From Io17-Chloro-G2 sp034420695 (lineage in GTDB: Bacteria > Chloroflexota > Dehalococcoidia > Lucifugimonadales > UBA3495): a stretch of DNA of 64,000 bases. Position numbers and translations under genes: made by a program. The stretch spans positions 1 through 64,000 of the forward strand of contig DAOULB010000032.1 in NCBI GenBank assembly GCA_034420695.1, written 5' to 3'. Within the stretch, counting starts at the first letter, position 1, and each line of letters starts with the position of its first letter. The notes below the pieces were generated by a model. That model was given only the letters and a program-made list of their open reading frames with translations, was not told where the DNA came from and made no database searches. Below, piece by piece: positions 9,142 to 17,464 of this stretch.

Positions 9142-9169
9142 ATTACGAGCACAGTATTATGAGCACAGT
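9142..9169. repeat. Tandem 14-bp direct repeat before an epimerase gene
   Basis: ATTACGAGCACAGT (9142-9155) is repeated at once as ATTATGAGCACAGT (9156-9169), with one mismatch. It lies 23 bases before the epimerase start and overlaps a weak -10-like TATATT (9139-9144) that has TTGTGC 17 bases upstream. It could be an operator or a chance duplication. Confidence 0.5.
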
Positions 9170-9191
9170 TTGAGTTGTGAGAGCGGGGGAG

Positions 9192-10172
9192 ATGATGGCC
9201 GGGAAGACGACGGCTTTGGTTTCCGGAGGGGCCGGGTTTATAGGGTCGCACTTGGTGGACAGGCTGGTGGAAGAAGGGTACAGGGTTGTGGTAATCGACA
9301 ATCTCAGCACCGGGAAGCTGAAGAACCTCAATCCCTCGGCGGTCTTTCATCACGTGGACATTACGGATCCCGGGGTGACGGAGGTCTTCAAACGGGAGCA
9401 GCCGGAGTTGGTATTCCACCTTGCCGCGCAGACCAGCGTCAACCGCTCCACCCGCGACCCATTCAATGACTGCCAAATAAACGTGCTGGGCACGGTGAGA
9501 CTGTTGGAAGCCGCCCGGCGCTGCGGCATTGTGAAGTTCGTCTACTCATCATCGGGGGGAGCGCTGTATGGAGACCCGGACGTCAATCCGTGCACCGAGG
9601 ACTATCCCATTGCCCCGGTAAGCCCTTACGGCCTGTCCAAGTACCAAGGCGAGCTGGAGTTGCAGCTCTACAGCCGGCTTTACCGCCTCAGGTACACATC
9701 GCTGCGTTACGGCAACGTTTACGGCCCGCGACAGGACCCGATGGGAGAGGCCGGCGTGGTTGCCATTTTTTCCCAGGCAATGTTGGGAAAGAACCAGCCC
9801 CTAATCTTTGGAGACGGCGAGCAGTCCCGAGACTTTGTGTACGTGGACGACGTGGTAGAAGCCAACATGAGGGCTATACACCGGGGAGACGGCATGGCAC
9901 TCAATATTGGCACTGGGGAAGGCACGACCATAAATTCGGTTTACGATCTACTGCAGGATATCACCGGCTACCACTGGCCCGCCGAACGGAGGCCAGCCCG
10001 GGCAGGCGATGTGTATCAAATCTTCCTGGACAGCAGCAAGGCGGCACGGGAGGCGGGCTGGGCTCCACAAGTCAGCTTGGCAGAGGGCTTGGCCAAGACG
10101 GTGGAGTCCATGTCGCAGACCACGAGGCCGGCAGTCACGGGAATCCACAAGAGGACCGGCAGGAGCGCCTGA
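9192..10172 (+). CDS. NAD-dependent epimerase, UDP-glucose 4-epimerase-like
   Basis: A 326-residue extended SDR that probably interconverts nucleotide sugars. GGAGFIGSHLVDRLVEEG is the NAD-binding motif, VIDNLSTG follows strand 2 as in GalE, and SPYGLSKYQGE holds the catalytic Tyr and Lys. RYGNVYGPRQDP and the C-terminal GDGEQSRDFVYVDDVV are typical of UDP-glucose 4-epimerases and UDP-glucuronate decarboxylases. Start choice is uncertain: ATG 9192, ATG 9195 or GTG 9177 all share the GGGGGAG site. The protein would act in the cytoplasm in surface polysaccharide synthesis, but there is no glycosyltransferase nearby. It converges with the TauE gene, 10 bases between stops. Confidence 0.87.
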   Translation: MMAGKTTALVSGGAGFIGSHLVDRLVEEGYRVVVIDNLSTGKLKNLNPSAVFHHVDITDPGVTEVFKREQPELVFHLAAQTSVNRSTRDPFNDCQINVLGTVRLLEAARRCGIVKFVYSSSGGALYGDPDVNPCTEDYPIAPVSPYGLSKYQGELELQLYSRLYRLRYTSLRYGNVYGPRQDPMGEAGVVAIFSQAMLGKNQPLIFGDGEQSRDFVYVDDVVEANMRAIHRGDGMALNIGTGEGTTINSVYDLLQDITGYHWPAERRPARAGDVYQIFLDSSKAAREAGWAPQVSLAEGLAKTVESMSQTTRPAVTGIHKRTGRSA

Positions 10173-10182
10173 AGCAGACTGG

Positions 10183-10923
10183 CTACAGCCCTGCCACTTC
10201 CCGTCCCAGCAACGACAGGCCACCGGCAATAATCACTCCCACAGCAGCCCACCGGAAGGCGCGGTGGTCCAACCGGGAAGCCGCTAGAGACCCCAGGGCA
10301 AACCCCAGAAGCACCGCCGGAAGCAACATCCCGATGTTGACAAAGGAATCGCGGTGGGCCAGGCCGGTCCAAACGTAGAGGGCGAAGGCGGCCAATTCAA
10401 AGGTCAGGAAATACAAGGCTAAGCAAGCCCGCACCGCCTTCGGGTCCCAGTCTTGTGCTATGGCGTAGTAGGCGGCCAGGGGCCCACCGATGCTGAGGGC
10501 GGTGATGGACAGGGCGGCAGTAAAGCCGGAAGCAGCCCCGGCCAGGGGATGGCGGGCCCAGGGAGGCTGGTAGTTGGAGATTATCAGCACTCCCAACATC
10601 AACACCGCTGCGGCTACTGCAAGTCTCAGGAAGGACGGGGCGGCGGAGTCCAGGAGCAGCACACCCACCGGGGATGCAGCCACGCCAGCAGCGGACATCA
10701 GCAACGACGGCTTCCAGCGCATGTGGCGCCAGGTGCGGGTCAGCAACAACATGGTCAGGAAGACTATTTCCCCATTGACAAGCACCACAACGGTTTGAGG
10801 CTCGAGCAGCAACAGGAGTATGGGTGTTACAACCAACCCCAAACCGAAACCCACGGAGCCCATTACCGTAGCCCCTGCTGTAACCGCGACCAGGGCAACT
10901 ATCAGCTCGGTCCCACTCAGCAT
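10183..10923 (-). CDS. TauE/SafE family membrane exporter
   Basis: A 246-residue polytopic membrane protein of the TauE/SafE (DUF81) family, which exports sulfite, sulfonates or other organic anions. Six to eight hydrophobic segments are visible, and the first contains the family core GATVMGSVGFGLGLVVTPIL. The second half repeats the pattern (GAASGFTAALSITALSIGGP), consistent with the internal duplication of the family. Start at ATG 10923 is based on length and topology; the ribosome site is weak, and an in-frame start at 10974 is possible. No sulfur-metabolism gene is adjacent, so the cargo is open. Confidence 0.82.
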   Translation of the reverse strand: MLSGTELIVALVAVTAGATVMGSVGFGLGLVVTPILLLLLEPQTVVVLVNGEIVFLTMLLLTRTWRHMRWKPSLLMSAAGVAASPVGVLLLDSAAPSFLRLAVAAAVLMLGVLIISNYQPPWARHPLAGAASGFTAALSITALSIGGPLAAYYAIAQDWDPKAVRACLALYFLTFELAAFALYVWTGLAHRDSFVNIGMLLPAVLLGFALGSLAASRLDHRAFRWAAVGVIIAGGLSLLGREVAGL

Positions 10924-11028
10924 GGGGTTGCCAGGGAGGGCCAGGCGGCCTTGCAGGCAGGCGCCGGCGGGCAACCGGCGGCATCCAAAGGGGGGAAGAC
11001 TCCCTTCAATGCGTTGACCGTTAGCCCT

Positions 11029-12054
11029 CTAGGAATTGAACAGGCCAAGCCCGGCTGCCAATCGCAGGGAAGCGTCGACCTGCACCACCGGCGGGCCGTT
11101 GCGCTTCATGACCAACTCCAACTGTTCGGAGGGGGTAACCGTGAAGGCCCTCTCTCCGTCCAAGGCCACCGTACAGAGACGCCTTTCCACGGAAATTGGC
11201 TCTTGCAGCAACATAAAACGCCAGGCTGCTATGGATACCAAGGGCACAACGCCAGGAGCGATGGGGGCCAGCACCACGGTTTCCCCACCGGGGCCAGAAG
11301 GGGCAGGGCCGGCGGCACCGGCATCGAGGCAGGAAGCGACTTGGTAGTTAAGCCCCCGGTCGTCGTCCAGTCCCAAGGGATGGAGCCGGGCCCCTACCGA
11401 GGAGAGGCCAATGCTGGAGGGCTCGGCCCTGGTGAGGAAGACCTCATAGACGCTGTTCATGTCCCAGATGGCACGGGTTGCTACGAACCGCTCTCTGGAG
11501 AGGGCGACGTCGACCAGAGCCATGTCCCGGAATTTGCCGTCCACGTAAATCTCGATAGTCTTGCTGACGAGGGCCGCCCGGTCCACGGGTAGTCTGCCCG
11601 CGGCGATGAGCCCGGCAACAAGTCCGGCTTGGGTCCCTTCGATCATGGTGGGGAAAACGTTATTGGTGCCGGTTGAGATGGGCACCAAGGGGATGGAACT
11701 GGAACCCCGGGCCACGGCCCGGTTGGTGCCGTCGCCTCCCAATGTCACAAGACAGGCCACCCCCATTTCTTCCATCTTCCGGGCCGCCAGAACGGTGTCG
11801 CCCTCCTCGAAGTAGGTGGGCATTTCCAGCAGTTCCAGGCTGAGGGAGAGGTTGGGGTCTTCCCTAGCCCGCATGGCCAAGTGGGAGCTGTCGGGCATAG
11901 CAACGACCCGGTCAACGCCGACGGCCTCAAGGCCCAAGAGTACCCGCCGCAGGATGTTGACCTTTTCCCAGTCGGGCACGACACGAGCTTGGGCCACCAG
12001 CCTGCGGATGTCCTTGCTGGCGGAGGGGTTGGCGATAATTCCCACCAAGTCCAA
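11029..12054 (-). CDS. ATP-NAD kinase-like / AcoX family protein
   Basis: A 341-residue protein of the NAD kinase/diacylglycerol kinase fold. The nucleotide motif LVTLGGDGTNRAVARG and the downstream PISTGTNNVFP match the NAD kinase signatures (GGDGT and GTxN). The N-terminal VGIIANPSASKDIRRLVAQ is typical of the longer AcoX-type members, some of which are linked to acetoin catabolism. A C-terminal beta domain follows, ending in VTPSEQLELVMKRNGPPVVQ. Whether it phosphorylates NAD is unproven, and I leave the symbol blank. It is divergent from the neighbouring amidase and may share the short intergenic region with it. Confidence 0.75.
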   Translation of the reverse strand: MDLVGIIANPSASKDIRRLVAQARVVPDWEKVNILRRVLLGLEAVGVDRVVAMPDSSHLAMRAREDPNLSLSLELLEMPTYFEEGDTVLAARKMEEMGVACLVTLGGDGTNRAVARGSSSIPLVPISTGTNNVFPTMIEGTQAGLVAGLIAAGRLPVDRAALVSKTIEIYVDGKFRDMALVDVALSRERFVATRAIWDMNSVYEVFLTRAEPSSIGLSSVGARLHPLGLDDDRGLNYQVASCLDAGAAGPAPSGPGGETVVLAPIAPGVVPLVSIAAWRFMLLQEPISVERRLCTVALDGERAFTVTPSEQLELVMKRNGPPVVQVDASLRLAAGLGLFNS

Positions 12055-12109
12055 TGGACAGCGCCTCCGGAAAGGGTTTAGGGATGCAGAGAGCCAGGCA
12101 AGGCAGGCT

Positions 12110-12118
12110 TGCTATAAT
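12110..12118 (+). promoter_or_regulatory. Extended -10 promoter for the second amidase
   Basis: TGCTATAAT is a perfect extended -10 element; no good -35 is seen, as expected for such promoters. It would give a leader of roughly 70 bases before the amidase start at 12198. The element lies just beyond the start of the divergent kinase-like gene. Confidence 0.5.
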
Positions 12119-12197
12119 GAGCGGGATTGTAGAGAGGGGCGGATTTAGCGTCAAATCGCCAGGCGGCGGCGCTTGGTCATTTAACAGGGGAAGAGGA

Positions 12198-13613
12198 ATG
12201 GCAGACGAACTTTATTTCAAGCCGGCAACGGAACTGCGGCGGATGATGGACTCCGGAGAGGTTTCCAGCGTTGAACTCACCGAGATGTTCAACCGCCGGA
12301 TCGAGGAACTGAACCCCAGTTTGAATGCCTACTTGGCGGTGTGCCCGGAGCAGGCCTTGGAGCAGGCCAGGGCGGCCGACGCAGCCCGGCAGCGGGGAGA
12401 AACCCTGGGGCCGCTGCACGGCATTCCGATTTCGGTCAAGGACTTGGAGATGACCAGCGGCATACCAACGACGGTGGGGTCAGCGCTGTTCAGGGACCGC
12501 ACGCCGGAGATTGACTCGGTAGTGGTGGAGCGGGTGCGCCGGGCGGGGGCGGTCATCCTGGGAAAGACCAACACACCGGAGTTCGGCCTTTCGGGAACGA
12601 CGGAGAACCGACTGGGAGACGCCTGCCGGAACCCGTGGAACACCGATTGCACCCCGGGTGGGTCCAGCGGAGGAGCCGGGTCGGCCTTGGCGGCCGGGCT
12701 GTGCACCCTGGCCACGGGAAGCGACGGGGGCGGGTCGATCAGGATACCCTCCAGTTTCAGCGGGGTCTTCGGCATCAAGCCTTCGCAAGGGAGGGTGCCG
12801 CGATACGGCGGTTATGGAACGCCAGCGGCCAACCATTTTTCCCAGTCCGGGCCGATGTCGCGAACGGTGGCGGATACGGCGTTGCTGCTGCAGGTGATGG
12901 CCGGATCCGATTCCAGGGACGTGATCTCCATGAGGGAAGAACCCCCGGACTTTTCCGCCGGCTTGGAGGGCGGCGTCCGGGGCTGGAAGATAGCTTGGAG
13001 CCCGGACTTGGGCTACGCTGCGGTGGACCCGGAGGTGGCGGCCATCACGAGGCGGGCCGCAGACGTGTTCCAGGAACTGGGAGCGGAGGTGCAAGAGGCG
13101 GGACTGGAGCTGGAAGACCCGTTTCCGGCTTTTTGGGACGTATTCGCCACGGCTTCCTATACGTCGTACAGCCACTTGGTGGACCAGCACCGGGACGACT
13201 TCAGCGACTACGGCCTGCGGTCGATGGAGCACGGGGCTTCGGTAACGGGGGCGGACCTGTCGCGGGCGTTGCTGCGCACGGACCAACTCAGGCGGCAGAT
13301 GGAGATATTCTTCGACGACTTCGACCTGCTGCTGACGCCCACCATGGCGGTACCGGCGTTCCCTATAGGGCAGCGTCCGGCGGAGATTGGCGGCAGGCAG
13401 GTGGAGCCCTTCTGGGGATTCCTGCCATTCACCTATCCCATCAACATGACGGGTCAGACGGCTTCCAGCGTGCCCTGCGGCTTCTCCAGCAGCGGCATGC
13501 CTATTGGGCTGCACTTGGTGGGTCCCAGGGGCGCGGAAGCCAGGGTGCTGCAGGCTTCGGCGGCTTTCGAAGCGGCGCGGCCTTGGAAGGACCATCGGCC
13601 GCCGGTCTGCTAG
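12198..13613 (+). CDS. Amidase (aspartyl/glutamyl amidase signature family)
   Basis: A 471-residue amidase signature enzyme that hydrolyses an amide bond. The triad is visible: Lys81 in GIPISVKDLEM, the GGSSGG motif at 154-159, and the nucleophile Ser180 in GSDGGGSIRIPSS. Length is close to GatA, but the organism has no gatB or gatC here, and the C-terminal PYWGFLPFTYPINMTGQ-like stretch is more typical of stand-alone aryl or aliphatic amidases. ATG 12198 is preceded by GAAGAGGA; the frame is open further upstream (to 12054), which would overlap the kinase-like gene. It converges with the YdiJ-type gene across a palindromic repeat. Confidence 0.88.
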   Translation: MADELYFKPATELRRMMDSGEVSSVELTEMFNRRIEELNPSLNAYLAVCPEQALEQARAADAARQRGETLGPLHGIPISVKDLEMTSGIPTTVGSALFRDRTPEIDSVVVERVRRAGAVILGKTNTPEFGLSGTTENRLGDACRNPWNTDCTPGGSSGGAGSALAAGLCTLATGSDGGGSIRIPSSFSGVFGIKPSQGRVPRYGGYGTPAANHFSQSGPMSRTVADTALLLQVMAGSDSRDVISMREEPPDFSAGLEGGVRGWKIAWSPDLGYAAVDPEVAAITRRAADVFQELGAEVQEAGLELEDPFPAFWDVFATASYTSYSHLVDQHRDDFSDYGLRSMEHGASVTGADLSRALLRTDQLRRQMEIFFDDFDLLLTPTMAVPAFPIGQRPAEIGGRQVEPFWGFLPFTYPINMTGQTASSVPCGFSSSGMPIGLHLVGPRGAEARVLQASAAFEAARPWKDHRPPVC

Positions 13614-13654
13614 TAGTCCAACATCTTTGAACTGATGGGTAGTCCTTCGTCGAC

Positions 13655-13683
13655 GGGGCGGTTTTCAAACCCGCCCCTACGTT
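13655..13683. repeat. Palindromic intergenic repeat, copy 1 (CTACGT tail)
   Basis: GGGGCGGTTT (13655-13664) pairs imperfectly with AAACCCGCCCC (13667-13677), followed by TACGT. The same element appears at 29665-29693 and 54588-54615. It lies between two convergent genes and may act as a two-way transcription stop. Confidence 0.75.
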
Positions 13684-13710
13684 AGCCTTCAATACTATGG
13701 CGCCGGTGTG

Positions 13711-16653
13711 TTAAGCCAGGGCGTCGCGGAGCAGCTCCACCAAGTGGCGGGCGGGACGGCCCGCACCATCCTCAATCTGCTGGCGGCAGGAGACCCCGGT
13801 CACGGCCAGTTCCCACTCCTCCCCTTTGGCGCGGACGGCAGGGAAAAGGGCCAAGTTGCCGATGGTCATTGATATGTCGTAGTGCTCTTTTTCGAAGCCG
13901 AAGGAGCCAGCCATCCCGCAGCAGCCGGCATTAACCAGTTCCACTTCCCAACCGGGGGGCAACCGCAGGGCACGCAGTGAACTGTCAGTTCCGGCCAGGG
14001 CCTTCTGGTGGCAGTGGCCGTGGAACAGCACTTTCTTGGGTTCGTCACGGAACTGCAGGTCCAACTCGCCCCGGTCGTGGAGCAGCACCAAGTATTCGTC
14101 GAAGAGGTAGGAGTTACGGGCGATAGCCTTGGCGCGCTGGTCTTGCACCAACTCAGGGTACTCGTCCCGCAGCGTCAACAGGCAACTGGGCTCGCAGCCA
14201 ACAATGGGAATGCCCTGTTCGGCGTAGGAGTGGAGCAGGTCGACGTTGTGGCGGGCGCTGGCGGATGCCTGGCCCAGCATACCCTTGGACAGCATGGGGC
14301 GGCCGCAGCAACCGGCGTCGGCCAGCACCACGTTCATACCGGCGGCTTCCAGAATCTCCACGGCGGCCCGACCCACTTGGGGGTAGTTGTAATTCATAAA
14401 GGTGTCGTTCAAGAGCACGACGGTCCTGCCGACCGCGGGGGACTCACCGCCGTTGCGGCTGGCCGTCGGGCTTGGCGACCGGGAGGGGCGTGAGCGGAAC
14501 CATTCAGGGAAGGACTGGGAGGCGAAGGCGGGCAGGGAACGGCTAGGGTGAATGCCCAGGACCGCGCCGGCGAAGAATTTGCCGAAGGGACTGCGAGCGG
14601 CCCAGTTGGAGAAGGGAGCAAACCGGGAGCCGAGGCGGTTCAGCCGGTGTATGCCGGCGAACATACGGCTGCGGCGGGAGATTCCGTGGGCCTTGTGGTA
14701 GTTATCGAGGAACTCGTACTTGAGCTTGGCCATGTCAACGCCGGAATCGCATTCAGCCTTGCAGGCCTTGCATTCCAGACAGAGGTCCAATGCTTGGTGC
14801 AGCCGGTGGCCGGACAACTCCTCTTCAGGCAGCAGTCCCGACAGGGCGGCCCGCAGCAGGTTGGCCCGGCCCCGGGTGGAGTGCTCTTCGTCCCGGGTTG
14901 CCATGAAGGAGGGGCACATGCTGCCGTCCAGCTTGCGGCAGGCACCCATGCCGTTGCACATCTCGACGGCGCCGGCGTAGTTGGCGTCCAAGGAGAAGTC
15001 CAAGGTGGTGGGCAGGGACTTAGCTTGGTATTCAGTGCCGAAGCGGAGGTTTTCGGTCAGGGGCGGGCAGTCGATGATTTTCCCGGGGTTCATGATGCCT
15101 TGGGGGTCGAAGACGGCCTTGACGTCGCGGAACATCTGGTAGATTTGGGGTCCGAACATCTTCTCGGTCCAGACGCCTCTCACGATGCCGTCACCGTGTT
15201 CGCCGCTCAGGGAGCCGCCGTACTCCTTCACCAAGTCGCTGATTTCCTCGCTGATGGCCACCATGGTGGCGATGCCCTGGGAGTCCTTCAAGCTGACCAA
15301 GGGTCGGACGTGGAGGCAGCCGACGCTGGCGTGGCCGTAGTAGGCTGCCTCGGTGCCGTAGCTGCGGACGATTTCATCGAAGCGGCGGACGAAGGGGCCG
15401 AGGTTCTCCGGGTCCACGGCAGTATCTTCCACGAAGGGCAGGGGCTTGGCGTCGCCGCGGATGCTCATGAGGAGCCCGAGGCCGCCTTTGCGGACGTTCC
15501 AGACATTGGCTTGGCCGGCCCGATCCAAGAGGTTGACGCAGGCGTAACCCAGGCGTCGATGCTCCATATCGGACTTAAGGGCTTCCATCTTGGAGGTGAG
15601 CTCGGTTTCGGACTCGCCGTAGAACTCGACGGCCAGGACGGCACCGGGGTCTCCCTGAATGAAGGACATGCTGGCCGAGTGGCCCACAGATTCACGGGAG
15701 CGGTCGAGGAGGATCTTGTCCATGACCTCGATGGAGGAGGGGTTGTGGCGGAGCACCTCCCGGGTGGCCTCGCTGGCTTCGACGATATCGGCAAAGTGGA
15801 GGACGGAGAGGGCGGTCATGACGGGCCGGGGAACCAGGTTGAGCTTGGCCTCGGTGATGACGCAGAGGGTGCCTTCGGAGCCGACGACCATGCGGGAGAG
15901 GTTGAAGGGAGAATCGGTGAGGAAGTCGTCCAAGTTGTAGCCACTGACCCGCCGCATGATAGTGGGATAGCGGGCCCGAATTTCATCGGCGTTGTCTTGG
16001 GCGATTCGGCGCAGATTCTGGTAGATGCTGGCTTCCAGCCCGGAGCCGCTCAGCTTGTTTTCCAGTTCCTCGGGTCCCAGCTCGGTGAAATGGGCCAAGG
16101 AGGCGTCGGAAAGGACGGTGCGGAGTTCCTTCACGTGGTCCAGAGTCTTGCCGTAAATGACCGAGTGGGCGCCGCAGGTATTGTTGCCCAAGCCTCCCCC
16201 GACGCAGGCGCGGTTGGAGGTGGTGGGATCGGGGGCGTATTGCAGTCCCTGGGAGGCGAGGTGGCGGTTGAGCTGGTCGAGGACTATGCCGGGCTGGACG
16301 CGGGCCCAGGACTCGTCGGGATTGACCTCGAGGACTTGGTTCAAGTACTTGCTGAAGTCGAGGACGATGGCGTGGTTGACGGTCTGGCCCGCCAGGCCGG
16401 TGCCGCCGCCCCGGGGCAGCACGGGAACGCCGTTGTCCCGGGCAATCTCCACCACGGCCTGCACGTCATCGGTCGATCGGGGAATGACGACTCCCACAGG
16501 CTCCATCTGGTAGATGCTGGCGTCGGTGGAGTAAAGGACCCTGGAGAAGGCGTCGAACCGAACCTCGCCATCGACCCGGCGGCGCAGCAGTTCGGCCAGT
16601 TCTTCCCGCTCCCGGTTCCTGATGCGATTAGCCGGAGTTGTGGTTGCAGCCAT
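13711..16653 (-). CDS. FAD-linked oxidase / Fe-S oxidoreductase fusion (YdiJ-like)
   Basis: A 980-residue fusion of a GlcD-type flavoprotein and a GlpC-type Fe-S subunit. The N-terminal PCMH FAD domain contains PRGGGTGLAGQTVN and the downstream GGGLGNNTCGAH. A FAD-oxidase C-terminal domain covers roughly residues 200-500. An Fe-S region follows with CNGMGACRKLDGSMCP and CLECKACKAECD, then two CCG domains (ADAGCCGRPM and NAGCCGMAGSFG). Relatives such as E. coli YdiJ oxidise D-2-hydroxyacids, including D-2-hydroxyglutarate, and pass electrons to quinone. ATG 16653 has GGAGG seven bases upstream. It is a single-gene unit. The substrate (D-lactate, glycolate or D-2-hydroxyglutarate) is inferred only at family level. 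Confidence 0.9.
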   Translation of the reverse strand: MAATTTPANRIRNREREELAELLRRRVDGEVRFDAFSRVLYSTDASIYQMEPVGVVIPRSTDDVQAVVEIARDNGVPVLPRGGGTGLAGQTVNHAIVLDFSKYLNQVLEVNPDESWARVQPGIVLDQLNRHLASQGLQYAPDPTTSNRACVGGGLGNNTCGAHSVIYGKTLDHVKELRTVLSDASLAHFTELGPEELENKLSGSGLEASIYQNLRRIAQDNADEIRARYPTIMRRVSGYNLDDFLTDSPFNLSRMVVGSEGTLCVITEAKLNLVPRPVMTALSVLHFADIVEASEATREVLRHNPSSIEVMDKILLDRSRESVGHSASMSFIQGDPGAVLAVEFYGESETELTSKMEALKSDMEHRRLGYACVNLLDRAGQANVWNVRKGGLGLLMSIRGDAKPLPFVEDTAVDPENLGPFVRRFDEIVRSYGTEAAYYGHASVGCLHVRPLVSLKDSQGIATMVAISEEISDLVKEYGGSLSGEHGDGIVRGVWTEKMFGPQIYQMFRDVKAVFDPQGIMNPGKIIDCPPLTENLRFGTEYQAKSLPTTLDFSLDANYAGAVEMCNGMGACRKLDGSMCPSFMATRDEEHSTRGRANLLRAALSGLLPEEELSGHRLHQALDLCLECKACKAECDSGVDMAKLKYEFLDNYHKAHGISRRSRMFAGIHRLNRLGSRFAPFSNWAARSPFGKFFAGAVLGIHPSRSLPAFASQSFPEWFRSRPSRSPSPTASRNGGESPAVGRTVVLLNDTFMNYNYPQVGRAAVEILEAAGMNVVLADAGCCGRPMLSKGMLGQASASARHNVDLLHSYAEQGIPIVGCEPSCLLTLRDEYPELVQDQRAKAIARNSYLFDEYLVLLHDRGELDLQFRDEPKKVLFHGHCHQKALAGTDSSLRALRLPPGWEVELVNAGCCGMAGSFGFEKEHYDISMTIGNLALFPAVRAKGEEWELAVTGVSCRQQIEDGAGRPARHLVELLRDALA

Positions 16654-16962
16654 GGCGTAGCCTCCGTAAATCGGCCGCATTCGGGTTGGGTGGGGTCCTT
16701 TGGACGGTTACAGGACCGGCACGGCCCCAAGGCGGTGGGAACAGAGAGCCGGCTGCCTTGGGTTCTGCCAGCTTATCCCAATGGAGGCGGGGGCTTCAAG
16801 CGGTGGGGAAAGGCTTACAGTTTTGCGGCTGTTGTGCCGGTCACCAAGCCGCCTTGGGCTGGAGGGGAGATAGGACCGGGAGAGCATCAGAACAAGGGGC
16901 CGAAGGACCTGCATCCGGGGTACGGTTTCTTGAAAAATGCACGCGCGCAGTGGTTGGCTGCT

Positions 16963-17040
16963 TTTGTCCTGATTTGTCCGTGATTTGACCAGATTTGTCG
17001 GCGTTTTGGTGAGTTTTGTCGGGATTTGTCGAGGTTTGTC
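16963..17040. repeat. Helically phased TTTGTC array
   Basis: Eight hexamers start at 16963, 16973, 16984, 16994, 17005, 17015, 17025 and 17035. Six are TTTGTC, one is TTTGAC and one TTTGGT. Steps of 10 or 11 bases match one turn of B-DNA, so the T-runs face one side of the helix. Sequence between hexamers is poorly conserved. Confidence 0.7.
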
Positions 17041-17090
17041 ATAGCTGGCAGCTTTGAAATTTTGGATTTTTGCGACAAAAGGCGACATTT
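17033..17090. repeat. T-rich dispersed element, copy A
   Basis: GGTTTGTCATAGCTGGCAGC at 17033-17052, then TTTTTGCGACA near 17068-17076. The same blocks in the same order occur at 57809-57880 (GGTTTTCATGGCTGGAGC, then TTTTTGCGACA), with an insertion between them. Confidence 0.5.
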
Positions 17091-17464
17091 CTAAAGACCG
17101 GCAAGATTTCAAGGCCGACACCGGCGGTACGGGAGGACGGGCTCAATGCTGATTTGAACGGTATTACTTGGCGGATATGCATGGCTATTACCATGTTAGA
17201 GAGGCGCGACCCTAGAAAGCAAGGGGCAAGTGTCAGCAGCCTGGTATGGGGTAAGGGGATGCAGGAATGGGTGCGGCTAAAAGGACAGTCTGCAAAGCTG
17301 CAAGCAGGAACCGTCGAAGGGTGGTAGGCGTATTATCCAAGAAAGAACAGCCAATGAATGGGAGGTCTCGAGACACAGGGAGGTTCAAGTTTGTGGCAGG
17401 GCATTGGCCCATGTAAACTTAGGGCGTTAAACGCAGGCCACCAGAATTGTGCCGAGGGCAGCCG

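Larger units (their letters stand above)
16654..17464. other. 811-base intergenic region with repeats
   Basis: A divergent gap between the YdiJ-type gene and an LLM gene. It contains an eightfold phased TTTGTC-like array (16963-17040) and a T-rich element (17033-17090) that resembles another at 57809-57880. An 85-codon open frame at 17070-17327 has no ribosome site or recognisable motif, and I do not accept it. The right third has a mixed composition without clear signals. Confidence 0.6.

Noticed and set aside
12198..13613. GatA of the tRNA amidotransferase
   Set aside because: No gatB or gatC nearby and the sequence style is of stand-alone amidases.
16963..17040. CRISPR-like array
   Set aside because: Units are 6 bases with 4-5 base gaps, far too short for CRISPR repeats and spacers.
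17070..17327. 85-codon open frame in the intergenic region
   Set aside because: No ribosome site, no recognisable motif, and it begins inside the T-rich element.
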